Positions 17,301 through 26,533 of a stretch of 64,000 bases of DNA are shown one piece after another. The DNA is taken from NCBI RefSeq assembly GCF_018343665.1, contig NZ_JAGYPM010000003.1:277497-341496 (forward strand), written 5' to 3'. Position numbers and translations under genes: made by a program. The DNA is from Cytobacillus citreus. GTDB lineage: Bacteria; Bacillota; Bacilli; Bacillales; Cytobacillaceae. How positions within the stretch are numbered: the stretch's first letter is position 1; each line of letters starts with the position of its first letter. The notes beneath the pieces are model-generated. The model had not been told where the DNA came from. It did not search any database and worked only from the letters and a program-made list of their open reading frames with translations.

Positions 17301-18605
17301 CTACTCAGTAATTTCCTCATGAATAAGAACTGGTGCAGGAACTTTTTTACTTGAAATTGTTATATTCTCATAAAGCTTTGTTTTTACTTCTTCAACATCT
17401 TCAAAATTACTATAAATAGTAACAAGAGACTCGCCTTTTTTCACTTGATCTCCAATTTTTTTACGTAGGACAAGGCCAACTGCTAGATCAATAACCGATT
17501 CTTTTGTTGCTCGGCCAGCACCTAGAAGCATCGCAGCTGTTCCAATTTCATCAGCAACTATTTCTGATACATATCCATCTTCCTTCGCCTCAAGTTCAAT
17601 TAAATATTTTGCTTGTGGCAACTTTGAAGGGTCATCAACAACAGATGCATCTCCGCCTTGAGAGCTTAAAAAGGTTTTAAATACCTTTAAAGCAGTTCCG
17701 TCATTTATTACTCCTTGGAGCATTTCACGGGCTTCTTTTAGAGTATTGGCTTTTTTAGCAAGATAAACCATATGACTTCCCAATGTTAAACATAATTCGG
17801 TTAAGTCCTCTGGGCCTTCCCCTTTTAATGTATCTATCGCTTCTTTTACTTCTAGAACATTTCCAATTGCATATCCAAGTGGCTGGCTCATATCAGATAT
17901 TACAGCCATTGTGTTTCTACCTACATTATTGCCGATTCGGACCATCGCTTTGGCAAGTTCTCTAGAGTCATCCAGTGTCTTCATGAATGCACCTGCGCCT
18001 GTTTTAACATCAAGAACAATCGCATCCGCTCCAGCAGCTATCTTTTTACTCATAATCGAAGCCGCAATAAGAGGAATACTATCAACAGTTGCCGTTACAT
18101 CACGGAGTGCATAAAGCTTTTTATCAGCAGGTGTCAGATTACCACTTTGCCCGATAACAGCCACTTTATTTTTATTGACAAGATCAATAAATTCTTGGTT
18201 TTCTATTTCTACATGGAAGCCTTTAACCGATTCAAGCTTATCGATTGTCCCACCAGTATGCCCTAACCCTCGACCGGACATTTTTGCTACAGGTACATCT
18301 AAAGCTGCAACTAATGGGCCTAATACAAGAGTTGTTGTATCACCAACACCACCAGTTGAATGCTTATCTACTTTAATTCCTTCAATTTCTGATAAATCAA
18401 TCTGATCTCCCGATTGAACCATTGCTAGGGTTAAATCAGCTCTTTCTTTTTCTGTCATCCCTTGGAAAAAGATAGCCATCATTAAGGCACTTGCTTGATA
18501 GTCTGGAATGGAGCCATCTGTATATCCTTTTATAAAAAATTGAATTTCTTCCGTTGATAATTCTCTTCCGTCTCTTTTATTTTCAATAATATCGACCATT
18601 CTCAT
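17301..18605 (-). CDS. pdp: Pyrimidine-nucleoside phosphorylase
   Basis: Splits uridine and (deoxy)thymidine to free base and (deoxy)ribose 1-phosphate. 434 residues. The family signature is [20 protein letters not shown], preceded by the phosphate-site [36 protein letters not shown] is split over the active-site cleft. The C-terminal biotinyl-like domain ends LIHEEITE. It is the last gene of the drm-pupG-pdp salvage operon, 27 bases after pupG. Confidence 0.95.
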   Translation of the reverse strand: MRMVDIIENKRDGRELSTEEIQFFIKGYTDGSIPDYQASALMMAIFFQGMTEKERADLTLAMVQSGDQIDLSEIEGIKVDKHSTGGVGDTTTLVLGPLVAALDVPVAKMSGRGLGHTGGTIDKLESVKGFHVEIENQEFIDLVNKNKVAVIGQSGNLTPADKKLYALRDVTATVDSIPLIAASIMSKKIAAGADAIVLDVKTGAGAFMKTLDDSRELAKAMVRIGNNVGRNTMAVISDMSQPLGYAIGNVLEVKEAIDTLKGEGPEDLTELCLTLGSHMVYLAKKANTLKEAREMLQGVINDGTALKVFKTFLSSQGGDASVVDDPSKLPQAKYLIELEAKEDGYVSEIVADEIGTAAMLLGAGRATKESVIDLAVGLVLRKKIGDQVKKGESLVTIYSNFEDVEEVKTKLYENITISSKKVPAPVLIHEEITE

Positions 18606-18632
18606 TATTGATCACCGCTCCGCTCTAGTTTT

Positions 18633-19457
18633 TTATCTTGAACCGAGTTCAGCTACGATAGCTTTTACATATTGAAGAAAACTTGCTTTAACTTTTTCTG
18701 TTGTTTCTATAACTTCCTCGTGATTGAGAGGCTGATCTAAAATCCCGGCTGCCATGTTGGATATACAGGATATTCCTAATACACTCATTCCTGCATGTCT
18801 AGCTACAATAACCTCTGGAACTGTAGACATACCTACTGCATCTCCACCTAATTTCCGTATCATGCGCACTTCTGCAGGTGTTTCATATGTAGGTCCTGTA
18901 TTTCCAACATAAACACCTTCTTGCACCTTCATGTTTATTTTAGATGCGATTTCTTTTGCCAGCTTTCTTAAATTAGCCGAATAAGCCTCAGACATATCAG
19001 GGAAACGAACGCCCATTCGAGAGTCATTTGGACCAATTAATGGATTACTGCCCATATTATTAATGTGATCCGAAATTAGCATTAAATCGCCAGGAGAATA
19101 GCTTTCATTCACTCCACCAGCTGCATTTGTCACGATTAATTGTTGAATTCCTAGGTCTTTCATTACACGAACTGGGAAAGTTACTTTATCAAAGCTATAC
19201 CCTTCGTAATAATGAAAACGCCCTTGCATGGCAACAACCTGTACACCATTTAGCAATCCGAAAACAAGCTGGCCCGCATGTCCTTCCACTGTTGAAATAG
19301 GGAAATCTGGGATTTCATTGTATGGGATTTTAACTGCTTCTTCTATTTCATCACCTAGCACGCCTAATCCTGAACCAAGAATTAAGCCAATAATCGGCTG
19401 TTTTTGGTATCTTTTCTTTAAAAAACTAGCTGCATTTTGAATTTTTTCATAATCCAT
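18633..19457 (-). CDS. pupG: Purine nucleoside phosphorylase
   Basis: A trimeric-type PNP of 274 residues that cleaves (deoxy)guanosine and (deoxy)inosine. Motifs are GLILGSGLGVLGDEI, HAGQLVFG, MQGRFHYYEGYS, VTNAAGGVNESY, and the base-binding GPTYETPAEVRMIRKLG with GDAVGMSTVPEVIVARHAGM. It sits between drm (15 bases upstream) and pdp (27 bases downstream). Products feed the phosphopentomutase reaction of the same operon. Confidence 0.95.
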   Translation of the reverse strand: MDYEKIQNAASFLKKRYQKQPIIGLILGSGLGVLGDEIEEAVKIPYNEIPDFPISTVEGHAGQLVFGLLNGVQVVAMQGRFHYYEGYSFDKVTFPVRVMKDLGIQQLIVTNAAGGVNESYSPGDLMLISDHINNMGSNPLIGPNDSRMGVRFPDMSEAYSANLRKLAKEIASKINMKVQEGVYVGNTGPTYETPAEVRMIRKLGGDAVGMSTVPEVIVARHAGMSVLGISCISNMAAGILDQPLNHEEVIETTEKVKASFLQYVKAIVAELGSR

Positions 19458-19472
19458 TCTAAAATATCCCCC

Positions 19473-20657
19473 TTAATTCAAATCACCTAAGAAGCTCTCA
19501 CCGTAAGCAGGCATTTTTACTTTAAAGTTATCTGCTACACTTGCTCCAATATCAGAGAAGGTTTTCCTAATTGAGAGTTCTTTACCATCTTCCATATTCT
19601 TCGCATAAACAAGAAGAGGGACAAATTCTCTCGTATGATCTGTTCCATGATGTACCGGATCATTCCCATGATCAGCAGTAATAATTAACAAATCCCCTTC
19701 TTTCATTTTTGCAAATACTTCAGGAAGTCTAGCATCATATTCTTCAAGTGCCTTGCCGTATCCTATTGGATCTCTTCTATGTCCGTATAGAGCATCAAAG
19801 TCAACCAAGTTAAGGAAGCTTAGACCTGTAAATTCCATATCAAGGGATTGCAGTAATTTATCCATACCATCCATATTAGAAACAGTGCGAAGTGACTTGG
19901 TCACACCTTCACCATCAAAAATATCAGAGATTTTTCCGATTGCAATGACATCAAAGCCTGAATCCTTTAACTCAGACATCACTGTACGATCGAATGGCTT
20001 TAACGCATAATCATGCCGGTTTGAAGTTCTTTGAAAATTGCCTGGTTCTCCTATAAATGGTCTTGCAATAACCCTGCCGACCATATATTTTTCATCTAAT
20101 GTCAACTCACGAGCTATTTTACAGATTCGATATTGCTCTTCTATCGGAATAATATCTTCATGTGCTGCAATTTGAAGAACCGAATCTGCTGAAGTGTAAA
20201 CAATTAGAGCACCTGTTTTCATATGCTCTTCACCAAGCTCAACAATAATTTCCGTTCCACTCGCAGGCTTATTCCCAATCACTTTTCTTCCAGTGCGTGT
20301 TTCTAACTCTGAAATTAGTTCATCAGGAAAGCCTTCAGGGAATACTTGAAATGGAGTCTTAATATTTAGGCCCATGATTTCCCAATGACCTGTCATCGTA
20401 TCCTTTCCATTAGAAGCTTCCTGCATTTTCGTGTAGAAGGCAAGCGGTTTTTCTGCCTTTTCGACACCTTTAATTTCACGGATATTGCTTAGTCCAAGAC
20501 TCGCCATATTCGGCATATTAAGTCCATTCATTCTCTCTGCAATATGACCAAGTGTATCTGCACTTAAGTCACCAAATTTTTTCGCATCAGGTGCTTCACC
20601 AATTCCTACTGAATCCATGACGATAACAAAAATCCTTTTATATGCAAATGGTGTCAT
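19473..20657 (-). CDS. drm: Phosphopentomutase
   Basis: Interconverts (deoxy)ribose 1-phosphate and 5-phosphate (also called deoB). 394 residues of the alkaline phosphatase superfamily. The N-terminal metal site is [16 protein letters not shown], the phospho-acceptor Thr is in [12 protein letters not shown], and C-terminal metal ligands lie in [16 protein letters not shown] and [20 protein letters not shown]. It leads the nucleoside salvage operon. A terminator separates it from the upstream xerD gene, so its own promoter should lie in 20658-20862. I did not recognise a regulator site there. Confidence 0.95.
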   Translation of the reverse strand: MTPFAYKRIFVIVMDSVGIGEAPDAKKFGDLSADTLGHIAERMNGLNMPNMASLGLSNIREIKGVEKAEKPLAFYTKMQEASNGKDTMTGHWEIMGLNIKTPFQVFPEGFPDELISELETRTGRKVIGNKPASGTEIIVELGEEHMKTGALIVYTSADSVLQIAAHEDIIPIEEQYRICKIARELTLDEKYMVGRVIARPFIGEPGNFQRTSNRHDYALKPFDRTVMSELKDSGFDVIAIGKISDIFDGEGVTKSLRTVSNMDGMDKLLQSLDMEFTGLSFLNLVDFDALYGHRRDPIGYGKALEEYDARLPEVFAKMKEGDLLIITADHGNDPVHHGTDHTREFVPLLVYAKNMEDGKELSIRKTFSDIGASVADNFKVKMPAYGESFLGDLN

Positions 20658-20861
20658 GATATTCCCTCCCCAATTTTTGAATACGGTTACAGTAAATTAC
20701 GTAAGTACACAGGTAACAACGTAAGGATGGAGCTGCCAAAATCACCTGCTTATAAAGATATAAATATAAGTTACCCATTACAACAGCGAATACCCTAATA
20801 AACTACCAAAAACGTCAGAAGTCTGACATCTTTATTTTACATAAGATTATGTAAAATTGAA

Positions 20862-20896
20862 AGAAAAAGCTGCCCAAATTTCATGGCAGCTTTTTG
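20862..20896 (-). terminator. xerD terminator
   Basis: AAAAAGCTGCC (20864-20874) and GGCAGCTTTTT (20885-20895) form an 11-bp stem just after the xerD stop codon, with flanking T residues. Confidence 0.85.
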
Positions 20897-20913
20897 ACTG
20901 AAAAATAGGTCTT

Positions 20914-21807
20914 TTAAGCGCGTGGGTGAAACTGGGTATACACATCTTTTAACCTTGTCTTTGTTACATGTGTATAAATTTGTGTCGTTGAAATATCAGC
21001 ATGTCCAAGCATTTCTTGAACTGCGCGTAAGTCAGCCCCATTTTCTAGCAAATGAGTTGCAAAAGAATGTCTTAATGTATGAGGGGTCAATTCCTTTTCT
21101 ATTCCTGCTTCTCTTGCCAGTCGTTTTAGTATTTTCCAAAAGCCTTGTCTTGTTAGTCTTTTACCATGATGATTTAGAAAAAATGCATCTTCATGATGTT
21201 TTTTTGAAAGAAACTGGCTTCTGCCCTCTTTTATGTAATGATCAAGTGCTTTTGCAGCTGCTTTTCCTATTGGGATAATACGCTCTTTATTTCCTTTTCC
21301 AACACATCTGACAAAACCCATTGTTAAATGGACATCTCCCATATTTAATCCAATTAACTCGCTAACCCGAATTCCGGTTGCATATAAGAGCTCAAGCATT
21401 GCTTTATCACGAATACCGTAATGATCCGTGTGTTTAGGGGAATCTAATAAGGTCTCCACTTCTTGCATATTTAAGACCTTAGGAAGCGAACGCTCAAGCT
21501 GAGGCGATTCAATATGAACGGATGGGTCTTGATCGACTGATTTCTCACGGAGAAGAAATTGGTGGAATGCCCTTATTGAGGCAACATGTCTTGCTAATGT
21601 TTTTGAAGATTTCCCCTGATCTTTTAAGTACCCAAGAAAATGAATAATCTGCGCACGCTGAACACTATTAAGCGATAACATATTTTCGACGTTTTTTAAG
21701 TATTTTGTGTAGCTTTTTAAATCTCGTTCATATGACATGATTGTATTTTTGGCGAGACCTTTTTCTACGATTAAATAATGTATAAAATCTTTAAGCTCGT
21801 CCTCCAT
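20914..21807 (-). CDS. xerD: Site-specific tyrosine recombinase XerD
   Basis: Resolves chromosome dimers at dif with XerC/CodV. About 297 residues. The N-terminal SAM-like DNA-binding domain is followed by the tyrosine-recombinase domain with Arg in [48 protein letters not shown], and the catalytic Tyr in that last motif. Start choice is between ATG 21807 ([20 protein letters not shown]) and a GTG three codons upstream that overlaps the yqzK stop (TAGTG). The ATG matches relatives best. It is coupled to yqzK. Confidence 0.94.
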   Translation of the reverse strand: MEDELKDFIHYLIVEKGLAKNTIMSYERDLKSYTKYLKNVENMLSLNSVQRAQIIHFLGYLKDQGKSSKTLARHVASIRAFHQFLLREKSVDQDPSVHIESPQLERSLPKVLNMQEVETLLDSPKHTDHYGIRDKAMLELLYATGIRVSELIGLNMGDVHLTMGFVRCVGKGNKERIIPIGKAAAKALDHYIKEGRSQFLSKKHHEDAFFLNHHGKRLTRQGFWKILKRLAREAGIEKELTPHTLRHSFATHLLENGADLRAVQEMLGHADISTTQIYTHVTKTRLKDVYTQFHPRA

Positions 21808-21815
21808 TGATTCCA

Positions 21816-22046
21816 CTACTCCCCATTTAAATAAAAAAGAATTAACCGATCTAGCCAGTTAAAGGGCTCGCTGCTGCTTGCACTGGCCGAAACCTTTACA
21901 GCCGCTCCCTTTGGCTCATCATATCGATGATAATCTTGATATTCATCATTTAACCACATAATACCATAATAAAAAAGGATTGTGCATCCTGTGAAAAGCA
22001 CGAATACCTTTATCGTTTGAAATGCAATTAATAACCAAGATCTCAT
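21816..22046 (-). CDS. yqzK: YqzK family small membrane protein (DUF4227)
   Basis: A 76-residue protein with one N-terminal hydrophobic helix ([20 protein letters not shown]), a polar middle, and a C-terminal [15 protein letters not shown]. The gene lies between fur and xerD, as yqzK does in B. subtilis. No function is known. Its stop overlaps the putative upstream start of xerD, implying one transcript. Confidence 0.82.
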   Translation of the reverse strand: MRSWLLIAFQTIKVFVLFTGCTILFYYGIMWLNDEYQDYHRYDEPKGAAVKVSASASSSEPFNWLDRLILFYLNGE

Positions 22047-22355
22047 CTTTTACTATCCCCCACAAAATCATAATAGTAAAAGGTATGCCATCTTGGACAA
22101 GAAATATACCTAAATCCACCTTAAAAACAATTTTAGAAAAACCCTTTTCTAAATTAATTCGCTTTACTATAAGAACAAGAATTAACTTTGCAAGAGATAA
22201 AAATAAAAATTCCAATATAATTAGAAAAGCCTGTAGGACATGCGTTAAAAAAATGATCCAGAAAACGGATCAAAATTTCTTCCGCATACCCAACAGGCAG
22301 CTTCATCAATAATCAATAACTATGTTAATTAGCTATAATAGGTTCCAACTTATGA
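22047..22355. other. Gap between yqzK and fur
   Basis: This ~310-base AT-rich stretch holds the fur terminator at 22250-22272 and presumably the yqzK-xerD promoter. Open frames through it on both strands have no ribosome site or recognisable family, and I do not call a gene. Confidence 0.5.
22250..22272 (-). terminator. fur terminator
   Basis: TGATCC and GGATCA form a short stem around a 7-base loop, followed on the minus strand by a run of seven T residues. Confidence 0.75.
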
Positions 22356-22826
22356 TTAGTTGCTTATTTCATTTTCTTCTTCTTTGTTTTTATCATGACA
22401 GCGATAGCAAATACCATGGAATGTTAGACGATGGTCTTTAATCTTGAAATTCCATCTTCGCTCAACAACTTCTTCTACATCCTCTAATAAATCTTCCTGG
22501 ATCTCATCCACTGCTCCGCATTCAATACAAACCAAATGATGATGAAAATGTGCAGCTCCTTCTTGTCTGAGATCATAGCGGGAAACACCATCACCAAAAT
22601 TAATTTTATCTACAATTTTTAATTCTGTCAGTAATTCAAGCGTTCTATATACAGTTGCTAAGCCTATCTCAGGCGATTTTTCTTTTACTAGGAGGTAGAC
22701 ATCTTCCGCACTTAAATGATCCTCTTCATGCTCTAATAAAACGCGAACGGTCGCTTCACGCTGAGGCGTCAATTTGTAGCTGGATGAATGCAACTGCTTC
22801 TTTATTCTATCAATTCTGCTTTCCAT
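22356..22826 (-). CDS. fur: Fur family ferric uptake regulator
   Basis: An iron-responsive repressor of 156 residues when started at the ATG at 22826 (MESRIDRIKKQL), which has GGAGG 8 bases upstream. Winged helix: YKLTPQREATVRVLL and GLATVYRTLELL. The metal-binding C-terminal domain has HFHHHLVCIECGAVDEI and HGICYRCHDK, giving the two CxxC pairs of the structural zinc site. Position between yqzK and spoIIM matches B. subtilis fur rather than perR or zur. Confidence 0.92.
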   Translation of the reverse strand: MESRIDRIKKQLHSSSYKLTPQREATVRVLLEHEEDHLSAEDVYLLVKEKSPEIGLATVYRTLELLTELKIVDKINFGDGVSRYDLRQEGAAHFHHHLVCIECGAVDEIQEDLLEDVEEVVERRWNFKIKDHRLTFHGICYRCHDKNKEEENEISN

Positions 22827-22859
22827 TACGAAGTCCTCCTCGCCCACTAACACATTCTC

Positions 22860-22887
22860 ATTATAACAGATATTGGGATAGTTTCAA
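22860..22887 (-). promoter_or_regulatory. SigA-type promoter of fur
   Basis: On the minus strand TTGAAA (22882-22887) and TATAAT (22860-22865) are 16 bases apart, about 35 bases before the fur ATG. Confidence 0.65.
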
Positions 22888-22911
22888 AATAAAATTATTA
22901 CAATCAAATGA

Positions 22912-22943
22912 TTATAATTAATATTATATAATATTAATTATAA
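22912..22943. promoter_or_regulatory. 32-bp perfect palindrome upstream of fur, candidate operator
   Basis: Bases 22912-22927 are the exact reverse complement of 22928-22943. Each half begins TTATAATTA, close to the half-site of PerR/Fur boxes (TTATAAT). It lies 25 bases upstream of the fur -35. In B. subtilis fur is PerR-regulated, so an autoregulatory or PerR site is plausible; a simple AT-rich palindrome cannot be excluded. Confidence 0.5.
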
Positions 22944-22990
22944 CGAATGCAGATATGGATCTTCTGTTTTTAATTTCTGCTTGTAAATAA

Positions 22991-23031
22991 AACAAGACGG
23001 ATAACCGATTATCGGTTTTTCCGCCTTTTTT
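22991..23031 (-). terminator. spoIIM terminator
   Basis: An imperfect long hairpin, AAGACGGATAACCGAT against ATCGGTTTTTCCGCCTT, is bounded by T-rich sequence on both strands and lies just after the spoIIM stop. Confidence 0.75.
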
Positions 23032-23041
23032 CTTTGATCTT

Positions 23042-23686
23042 CTAAGACTGAAAAGAATGAATAACTGATTTCATTAGGAGTGGTGAGATAAAAGCCTCAA
23101 TGATTGCCGCTGCACATAAGAAAATAATGGCAATTGCAAACGCGATCATATATCTTCCTAATAAAGGCATAATCGGTGGACCTACTTTTTTCATAAATTG
23201 TCTGCTTATCATTTTTAAAGAGAAGGAAACGGAAAGTGTTGCCGAGATAATAAAAATCGGAATGATGATTAGATTTTGTGGTAGAACCGATACAAATGAA
23301 AGCCAAAAACCATCCCATCCCATTTGATTGACTAAAAAACCTACAGTAAAACCTATTACCATTCCTTTCATGAATAAAAGAATCAAAATTATCGGAAGGC
23401 CAATGACGGATATTCCCAATAACCACATTAGACCAATAAATTTCATATTATGAAACAAGCTTTGTCTAAATAAGTCCTGCGATGCCGCTACTTCTTCACT
23501 TGATACTTGGCCAAAGAATTGAGACAGGTAGTAAAATAAGTCCTCTTTCTGTGTAAAACTTAAGCTATTGACAATAACAGCACCAAAGATTACACCCATT
23601 AAAAATAATACAATCACAAACAAATAAATTGAGGAATGCTCGCGAAAATGATTGGCGACGACGTTCTGGTACATTTTTTTTCTCAT
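23042..23686 (-). CDS. spoIIM: Stage II sporulation protein M
   Basis: A membrane subunit of the SpoIIDMP engulfment machine that hydrolyses septal peptidoglycan. 214 residues with about five hydrophobic helices, starting KKMYQNVVANHFREHSSIYL and containing FHNMKFIGLMWLLGISVIGLP and the late LGRYMIAFAIAIIFLCAAA. Length and position next to fur match B. subtilis SpoIIM. Mother-cell SigE expression is expected from the family. Confidence 0.94.
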   Translation of the reverse strand: MRKKMYQNVVANHFREHSSIYLFVIVLFLMGVIFGAVIVNSLSFTQKEDLFYYLSQFFGQVSSEEVAASQDLFRQSLFHNMKFIGLMWLLGISVIGLPIILILLFMKGMVIGFTVGFLVNQMGWDGFWLSFVSVLPQNLIIIPIFIISATLSVSFSLKMISRQFMKKVGPPIMPLLGRYMIAFAIAIIFLCAAAIIEAFISPLLMKSVIHSFQS

Positions 23687-23850
23687 TTGCTATCCTCCTG
23701 GTACAAATTCAGTTATTTAATTGTATGCCTGTCCTTTTAACGTATGACATTTTTTTAGGAAAATTAAAGACTGGAAAAATATTGTTGAATATTTTAAATT
23801 TTGCATTATAATATTCAAAATCAGTTTTTTATTATAAAGGAGGAGGATTT

Positions 23851-24417
23851 TTGTTGAATCCAATTTTAGTAGATTTTCCAGAGAGGATTGAAACAGAACG
23901 ACTATATTTACGACCGTGTTTACCGGGAGATGGAATCATCACTCATGATGCCATTGAAGCATCAGTGGATGATTTAAAACCTTGGCTTCCTTTTGCTAAC
24001 AAAGAGCAAACTGTAGAGGATAGAGAGGCTAATATTCACGAGTCTTATTCAAAATTTTTACTGCGCGAGGACTTCCGCATTCATATTTTTAGAAAAGAAG
24101 ATGATGTTTTTGTTGGCTCGACCGGGCTTCATCGAATTGATTGGAACGTACGAAAATTTGAAATTGGATATTGGTGTGACTCAAGGCATAAGAAAAATGG
24201 ATATATTACAGAAGCAGTGGATGCCTTAGTAAAATTCGCTTTAAACCATTTTGAAGCCAATAGGATCGAAATCCGCTGTGATCCAAGAAATACGAACAGC
24301 AGAAAAATCCCAGAAAAATTAGGATTCACGCTTGAAGGAATTTTAATCAATGATGATTTAAGTGCTAATGGGAAAGAACTCCGGGATACTTGTGTTTTTG
24401 CGAAAGTTAGGAAGTAG
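23851..24417 (+). CDS. GNAT acetyltransferase, RimJ/RimL-like
   Basis: A 188-residue N-acetyltransferase. It begins with the RimL-type ERIETERLYLRPCLPGDG. The fold continues with VFVGSTGLHRIDWNVRKFEIGYW and the acetyl-CoA-binding stretch RHKKNGYITEAVDALVKF, then RIEIRCDPRNTNSRKIPEKLG. The best family analogue is ribosomal-protein-serine acetyltransferase; the true substrate is unknown. AAAGGAGGAGG lies upstream of tandem TTG codons at 23851 and 23854, either of which may start translation. Confidence 0.82.
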   Translation: MLNPILVDFPERIETERLYLRPCLPGDGIITHDAIEASVDDLKPWLPFANKEQTVEDREANIHESYSKFLLREDFRIHIFRKEDDVFVGSTGLHRIDWNVRKFEIGYWCDSRHKKNGYITEAVDALVKFALNHFEANRIEIRCDPRNTNSRKIPEKLGFTLEGILINDDLSANGKELRDTCVFAKVRK

Positions 24418-24420
24418 TTA

Positions 24421-24446
24421 GAAAAGCGTAGGCGCCTTCGGAACAA
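24421..24446. repeat. Short dispersed repeat remnant
   Basis: GAAAAGCGTAGGCGCCTTCG followed by GAACAATC matches 8757-8780 and 1236-1260. It lies immediately upstream of a terminator stem. Confidence 0.6.
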
Positions 24447-24449
24447 TCA

Positions 24450-24486
24450 AAAAAAGCCAGCTCCTGTTTTGGGGCCGGCTGTTCTT
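24450..24486 (-). terminator. Terminator between the acetyltransferase and endoQ genes
   Basis: AGCCAGCTCC (24455-24464) and GGGGCCGGCT (24471-24480) form a GC-rich stem followed by seven T residues on the minus strand. It probably acts for both converging genes. Confidence 0.8.
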
Positions 24487-24585
24487 ACAAGTATAGGATT
24501 GTATTTTAGATTTGTTCCTATCTCTACAAATATTTTAATTTAGAAATTTTGTATCCGTCACGAAACATTTGTTTACACATGAATA

Positions 24586-25752
24586 TTATTCAACTGTAAT
24601 TTTTCCGTATTTCCCACCACCACCGGCGGAGAGATTTAATTTTCCCTCTCTCGCTTTTACGATGAGTTCAGCCGTTTTTTCTGGGACGATTTCACTTAAT
24701 TTTTCTAATGGCACTTCATGCAAAATCGCCATTTCCGTACCAAAATGATTGAGAAGCTTTTCAAGCATTTTAGGACCTAAGCCTGGAATGAACTCAAGCG
24801 GAACCTGATGGACATATGGCGGCCGATCTGCAGGAGAACTACTCGCTGTTTTTAGCTCGGATATTCTATCTGCGACACCTTTTACAAATTTAGTGCACCC
24901 GCAATGACTGCATTCTTGTTTCTCGGGATGAAATGAAGCAAAACACTGTGCGCACACTGTTTGATGATATTTCCCAAGCATCGGATCAAGTCCGTAATTT
25001 CCTTTGATTCTTCGGCCTTCTATTCCTTTTAATGCCTTTTTCAGTTCATTAAACGTTGGTTCAGCCATTTGCAGTACATGATATTCCCTTGCAATTTTCT
25101 TTAATGAATGAGCATCTGAATTTGTAACAAATGAATAGTCATGCAGCTCTTTAATTTGATCAGCCATAGCAGTGTCTGCACTTAAACCAAGTTCGATGCC
25201 GTCGATCATATCTTTATCGAATACCTCTGTCAACGATTGCTGGACGCCTTTTCCATATAAGCTTTTAAAAGGAGTAAATACATGAGCAGGAATAAATAAT
25301 CCTCCAAGTTCCTTCACTTTCTTTTGCAGTTCACGTCCTGAGGCATAAATTCGTTGCGAGCTGAGTGTAATATTTTTCATATAGTTGGAAAGCCACATTG
25401 AAAATTCTCTCATTATTTCTAAGCCTGGAAAATAGCAAAGAACATGAATTGGACCATTGCAGTTTTCATCGAAGATTTCCAGCTCTGATCCTGGTATGAT
25501 TGTTAAGTCCCCGAATTGTAATCCTCCTTCCGGGTGCTCCGTCACATCCTCAGTCTCCATTAGCTGAGCAATTTCCAAAATGACCTCTGGCGAATGACAG
25601 TCGATAATTCCAATCATATTCAAGCCTTTTTCATTTCTTGCGTGCTCAATAATATTTGTAAATGTAAGAGATTTAGCTCCTGTTATTTTCACAGGTTTGC
25701 CTGTCATTGTGCGGCCGATATGAATATGTAAGTCAGAAAAGTAATCCTTCAT
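24586..25752 (-). CDS. yqxK: PHP-domain endonuclease Q family protein (YqxK)
   Basis: A 388-residue protein of the EndoQ family, which nicks DNA 5' of deaminated bases (uracil, hypoxanthine). The PHP domain shows FSDLHIHIGRTMTGKPV, IIDCHSPEV, PAHVFTPFKSLYG and VTNSDAHSLKKI, the metal-binding His/Asp set. A zinc finger follows: CAQCFASFHPEKQECSHCGC. A helix-hairpin-helix near residue 330 (VPLEFIPGLGPKMLEKLL) resembles DNA-binding tails, and the end is glycine-rich. The ATG shares one base with the nudF stop (TAATG), so the two are coupled. Confidence 0.88.
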   Translation of the reverse strand: MKDYFSDLHIHIGRTMTGKPVKITGAKSLTFTNIIEHARNEKGLNMIGIIDCHSPEVILEIAQLMETEDVTEHPEGGLQFGDLTIIPGSELEIFDENCNGPIHVLCYFPGLEIMREFSMWLSNYMKNITLSSQRIYASGRELQKKVKELGGLFIPAHVFTPFKSLYGKGVQQSLTEVFDKDMIDGIELGLSADTAMADQIKELHDYSFVTNSDAHSLKKIAREYHVLQMAEPTFNELKKALKGIEGRRIKGNYGLDPMLGKYHQTVCAQCFASFHPEKQECSHCGCTKFVKGVADRISELKTASSSPADRPPYVHQVPLEFIPGLGPKMLEKLLNHFGTEMAILHEVPLEKLSEIVPEKTAELIVKAREGKLNLSAGGGGKYGKITVE

Positions 25753-26303
25753 TATTTTTTCAACGCCCTTTGCAGTTGCAGATATTGTACTGCATATGCC
25801 GTTTTTGCATCGTAAATTTTCTTTTCTTTTAAAAATTGCTCTGCCTCATCAAGTGTCAGCTCTATTAAATTGACAAATTCGTCTTCATCAAGTGAAGCTG
25901 CATTTTCTTTTTGTACAAGCCCTTTCGCAATATATAAATGAACAATTTCATCAGCAAATCCCGGAGATGTATAGAAGGAGATAAGCCAGTCCATTTCCTT
26001 GCAATCATAACCTGTTTCTTCTTCTAACTCTCTTTTGGCACATTCAAGCGGATCTTCTCCTGGCTCCAGTTTTCCCGCCGGAATTTCAACAATTGTTTTT
26101 TCAAGCGCCTTTCTATATTGCTCAACCATTACAATTTTTTCGTCATCTGTTAATGCAAGTACAGCTACTGCTCCTGGATGCTTAATAATTTCACGCTTGG
26201 ATGTATTTCCATTCGGCAACTCAACATCCTCTAATTGAAGACTAATTACTTTACCCATGTATATTTTTTCTATGTTGATCGTTTTTTCTTCTAGACGACT
26301 CAT
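25752..26303 (-). CDS. nudF: ADP-ribose pyrophosphatase (Nudix)
   Basis: Hydrolyses ADP-ribose to AMP and ribose 5-phosphate. 183 residues with the Nudix box GKLEPGEDPLECAKRELEEE followed by TGY, fitting GX5EX7REUXEEXGU. Upstream is VMVEQYRKALEKTIVEIPAG, typical of the ADPRase subfamily. It forms an operon with the endonuclease Q gene, as in B. subtilis. The pairing of a nucleotide-sugar hydrolase with a DNA repair nuclease is conserved, but the reason is unknown. Confidence 0.93.
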   Translation of the reverse strand: MSRLEEKTINIEKIYMGKVISLQLEDVELPNGNTSKREIIKHPGAVAVLALTDDEKIVMVEQYRKALEKTIVEIPAGKLEPGEDPLECAKRELEEETGYDCKEMDWLISFYTSPGFADEIVHLYIAKGLVQKENAASLDEDEFVNLIELTLDEAEQFLKEKKIYDAKTAYAVQYLQLQRALKK

Positions 26304-26320
26304 AACCTATGCCACTCCTG

Positions 26321-26350
26321 TTCTATTACGATTATGTGTACTCATACATA
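26321..26350 (+). promoter_or_regulatory. Possible SigE promoter of mciZ
   Basis: TTCTATT (26321-26327) and CATACATA (26343-26350) are 15 bases apart, resembling the SigE pattern (-35 kmATATT, -10 CATACAnT) with three mismatches. It lies 30 bases before the mciZ ATG. SigE control is established for B. subtilis mciZ; this site is inferred. Confidence 0.35.
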
Positions 26351-26379
26351 TTATCATACTTTAATTGGGGGAGTATGAG

Positions 26380-26532
26380 ATGAAAGTATATGTTCACGAT
26401 AAGGGTGTTACGTTAATAGGAAAAGCCTGGGAGATACAAGCAAAATTGAAGGAATATAGGAAGGATTATCGCTTACTCAAAGATTGGGTTAATTTAGAAA
26501 ATACCCCTCATCAAATTAAGCGGATATATTGA
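26380..26532 (+). CDS. mciZ: Mother cell inhibitor of FtsZ (MciZ)
   Basis: A 50-residue peptide that caps FtsZ filaments and stops Z-ring formation in the mother cell during sporulation. The sequence MKVYVHDKGVTLIGKAWEIQ, then KLKEYRKDYRLLKDW, closely parallels B. subtilis MciZ (40 residues), keeping the GKAWEI strand and the following amphipathic helix; this protein has about 10 extra C-terminal residues (ENTPHQIKRIY). GGGGGAG precedes the ATG. The position between nudF and the yqkF-like gene is also where mciZ lies in B. subtilis. Confidence 0.88.
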   Translation: MKVYVHDKGVTLIGKAWEIQAKLKEYRKDYRLLKDWVNLENTPHQIKRIY

Positions 26533-26533
26533 G

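Noticed and set aside
22022..22312. 96-codon plus-strand open frame between yqzK and fur
   Set aside because: It runs antisense through the yqzK start and the fur terminator, and its composition is AT-driven.
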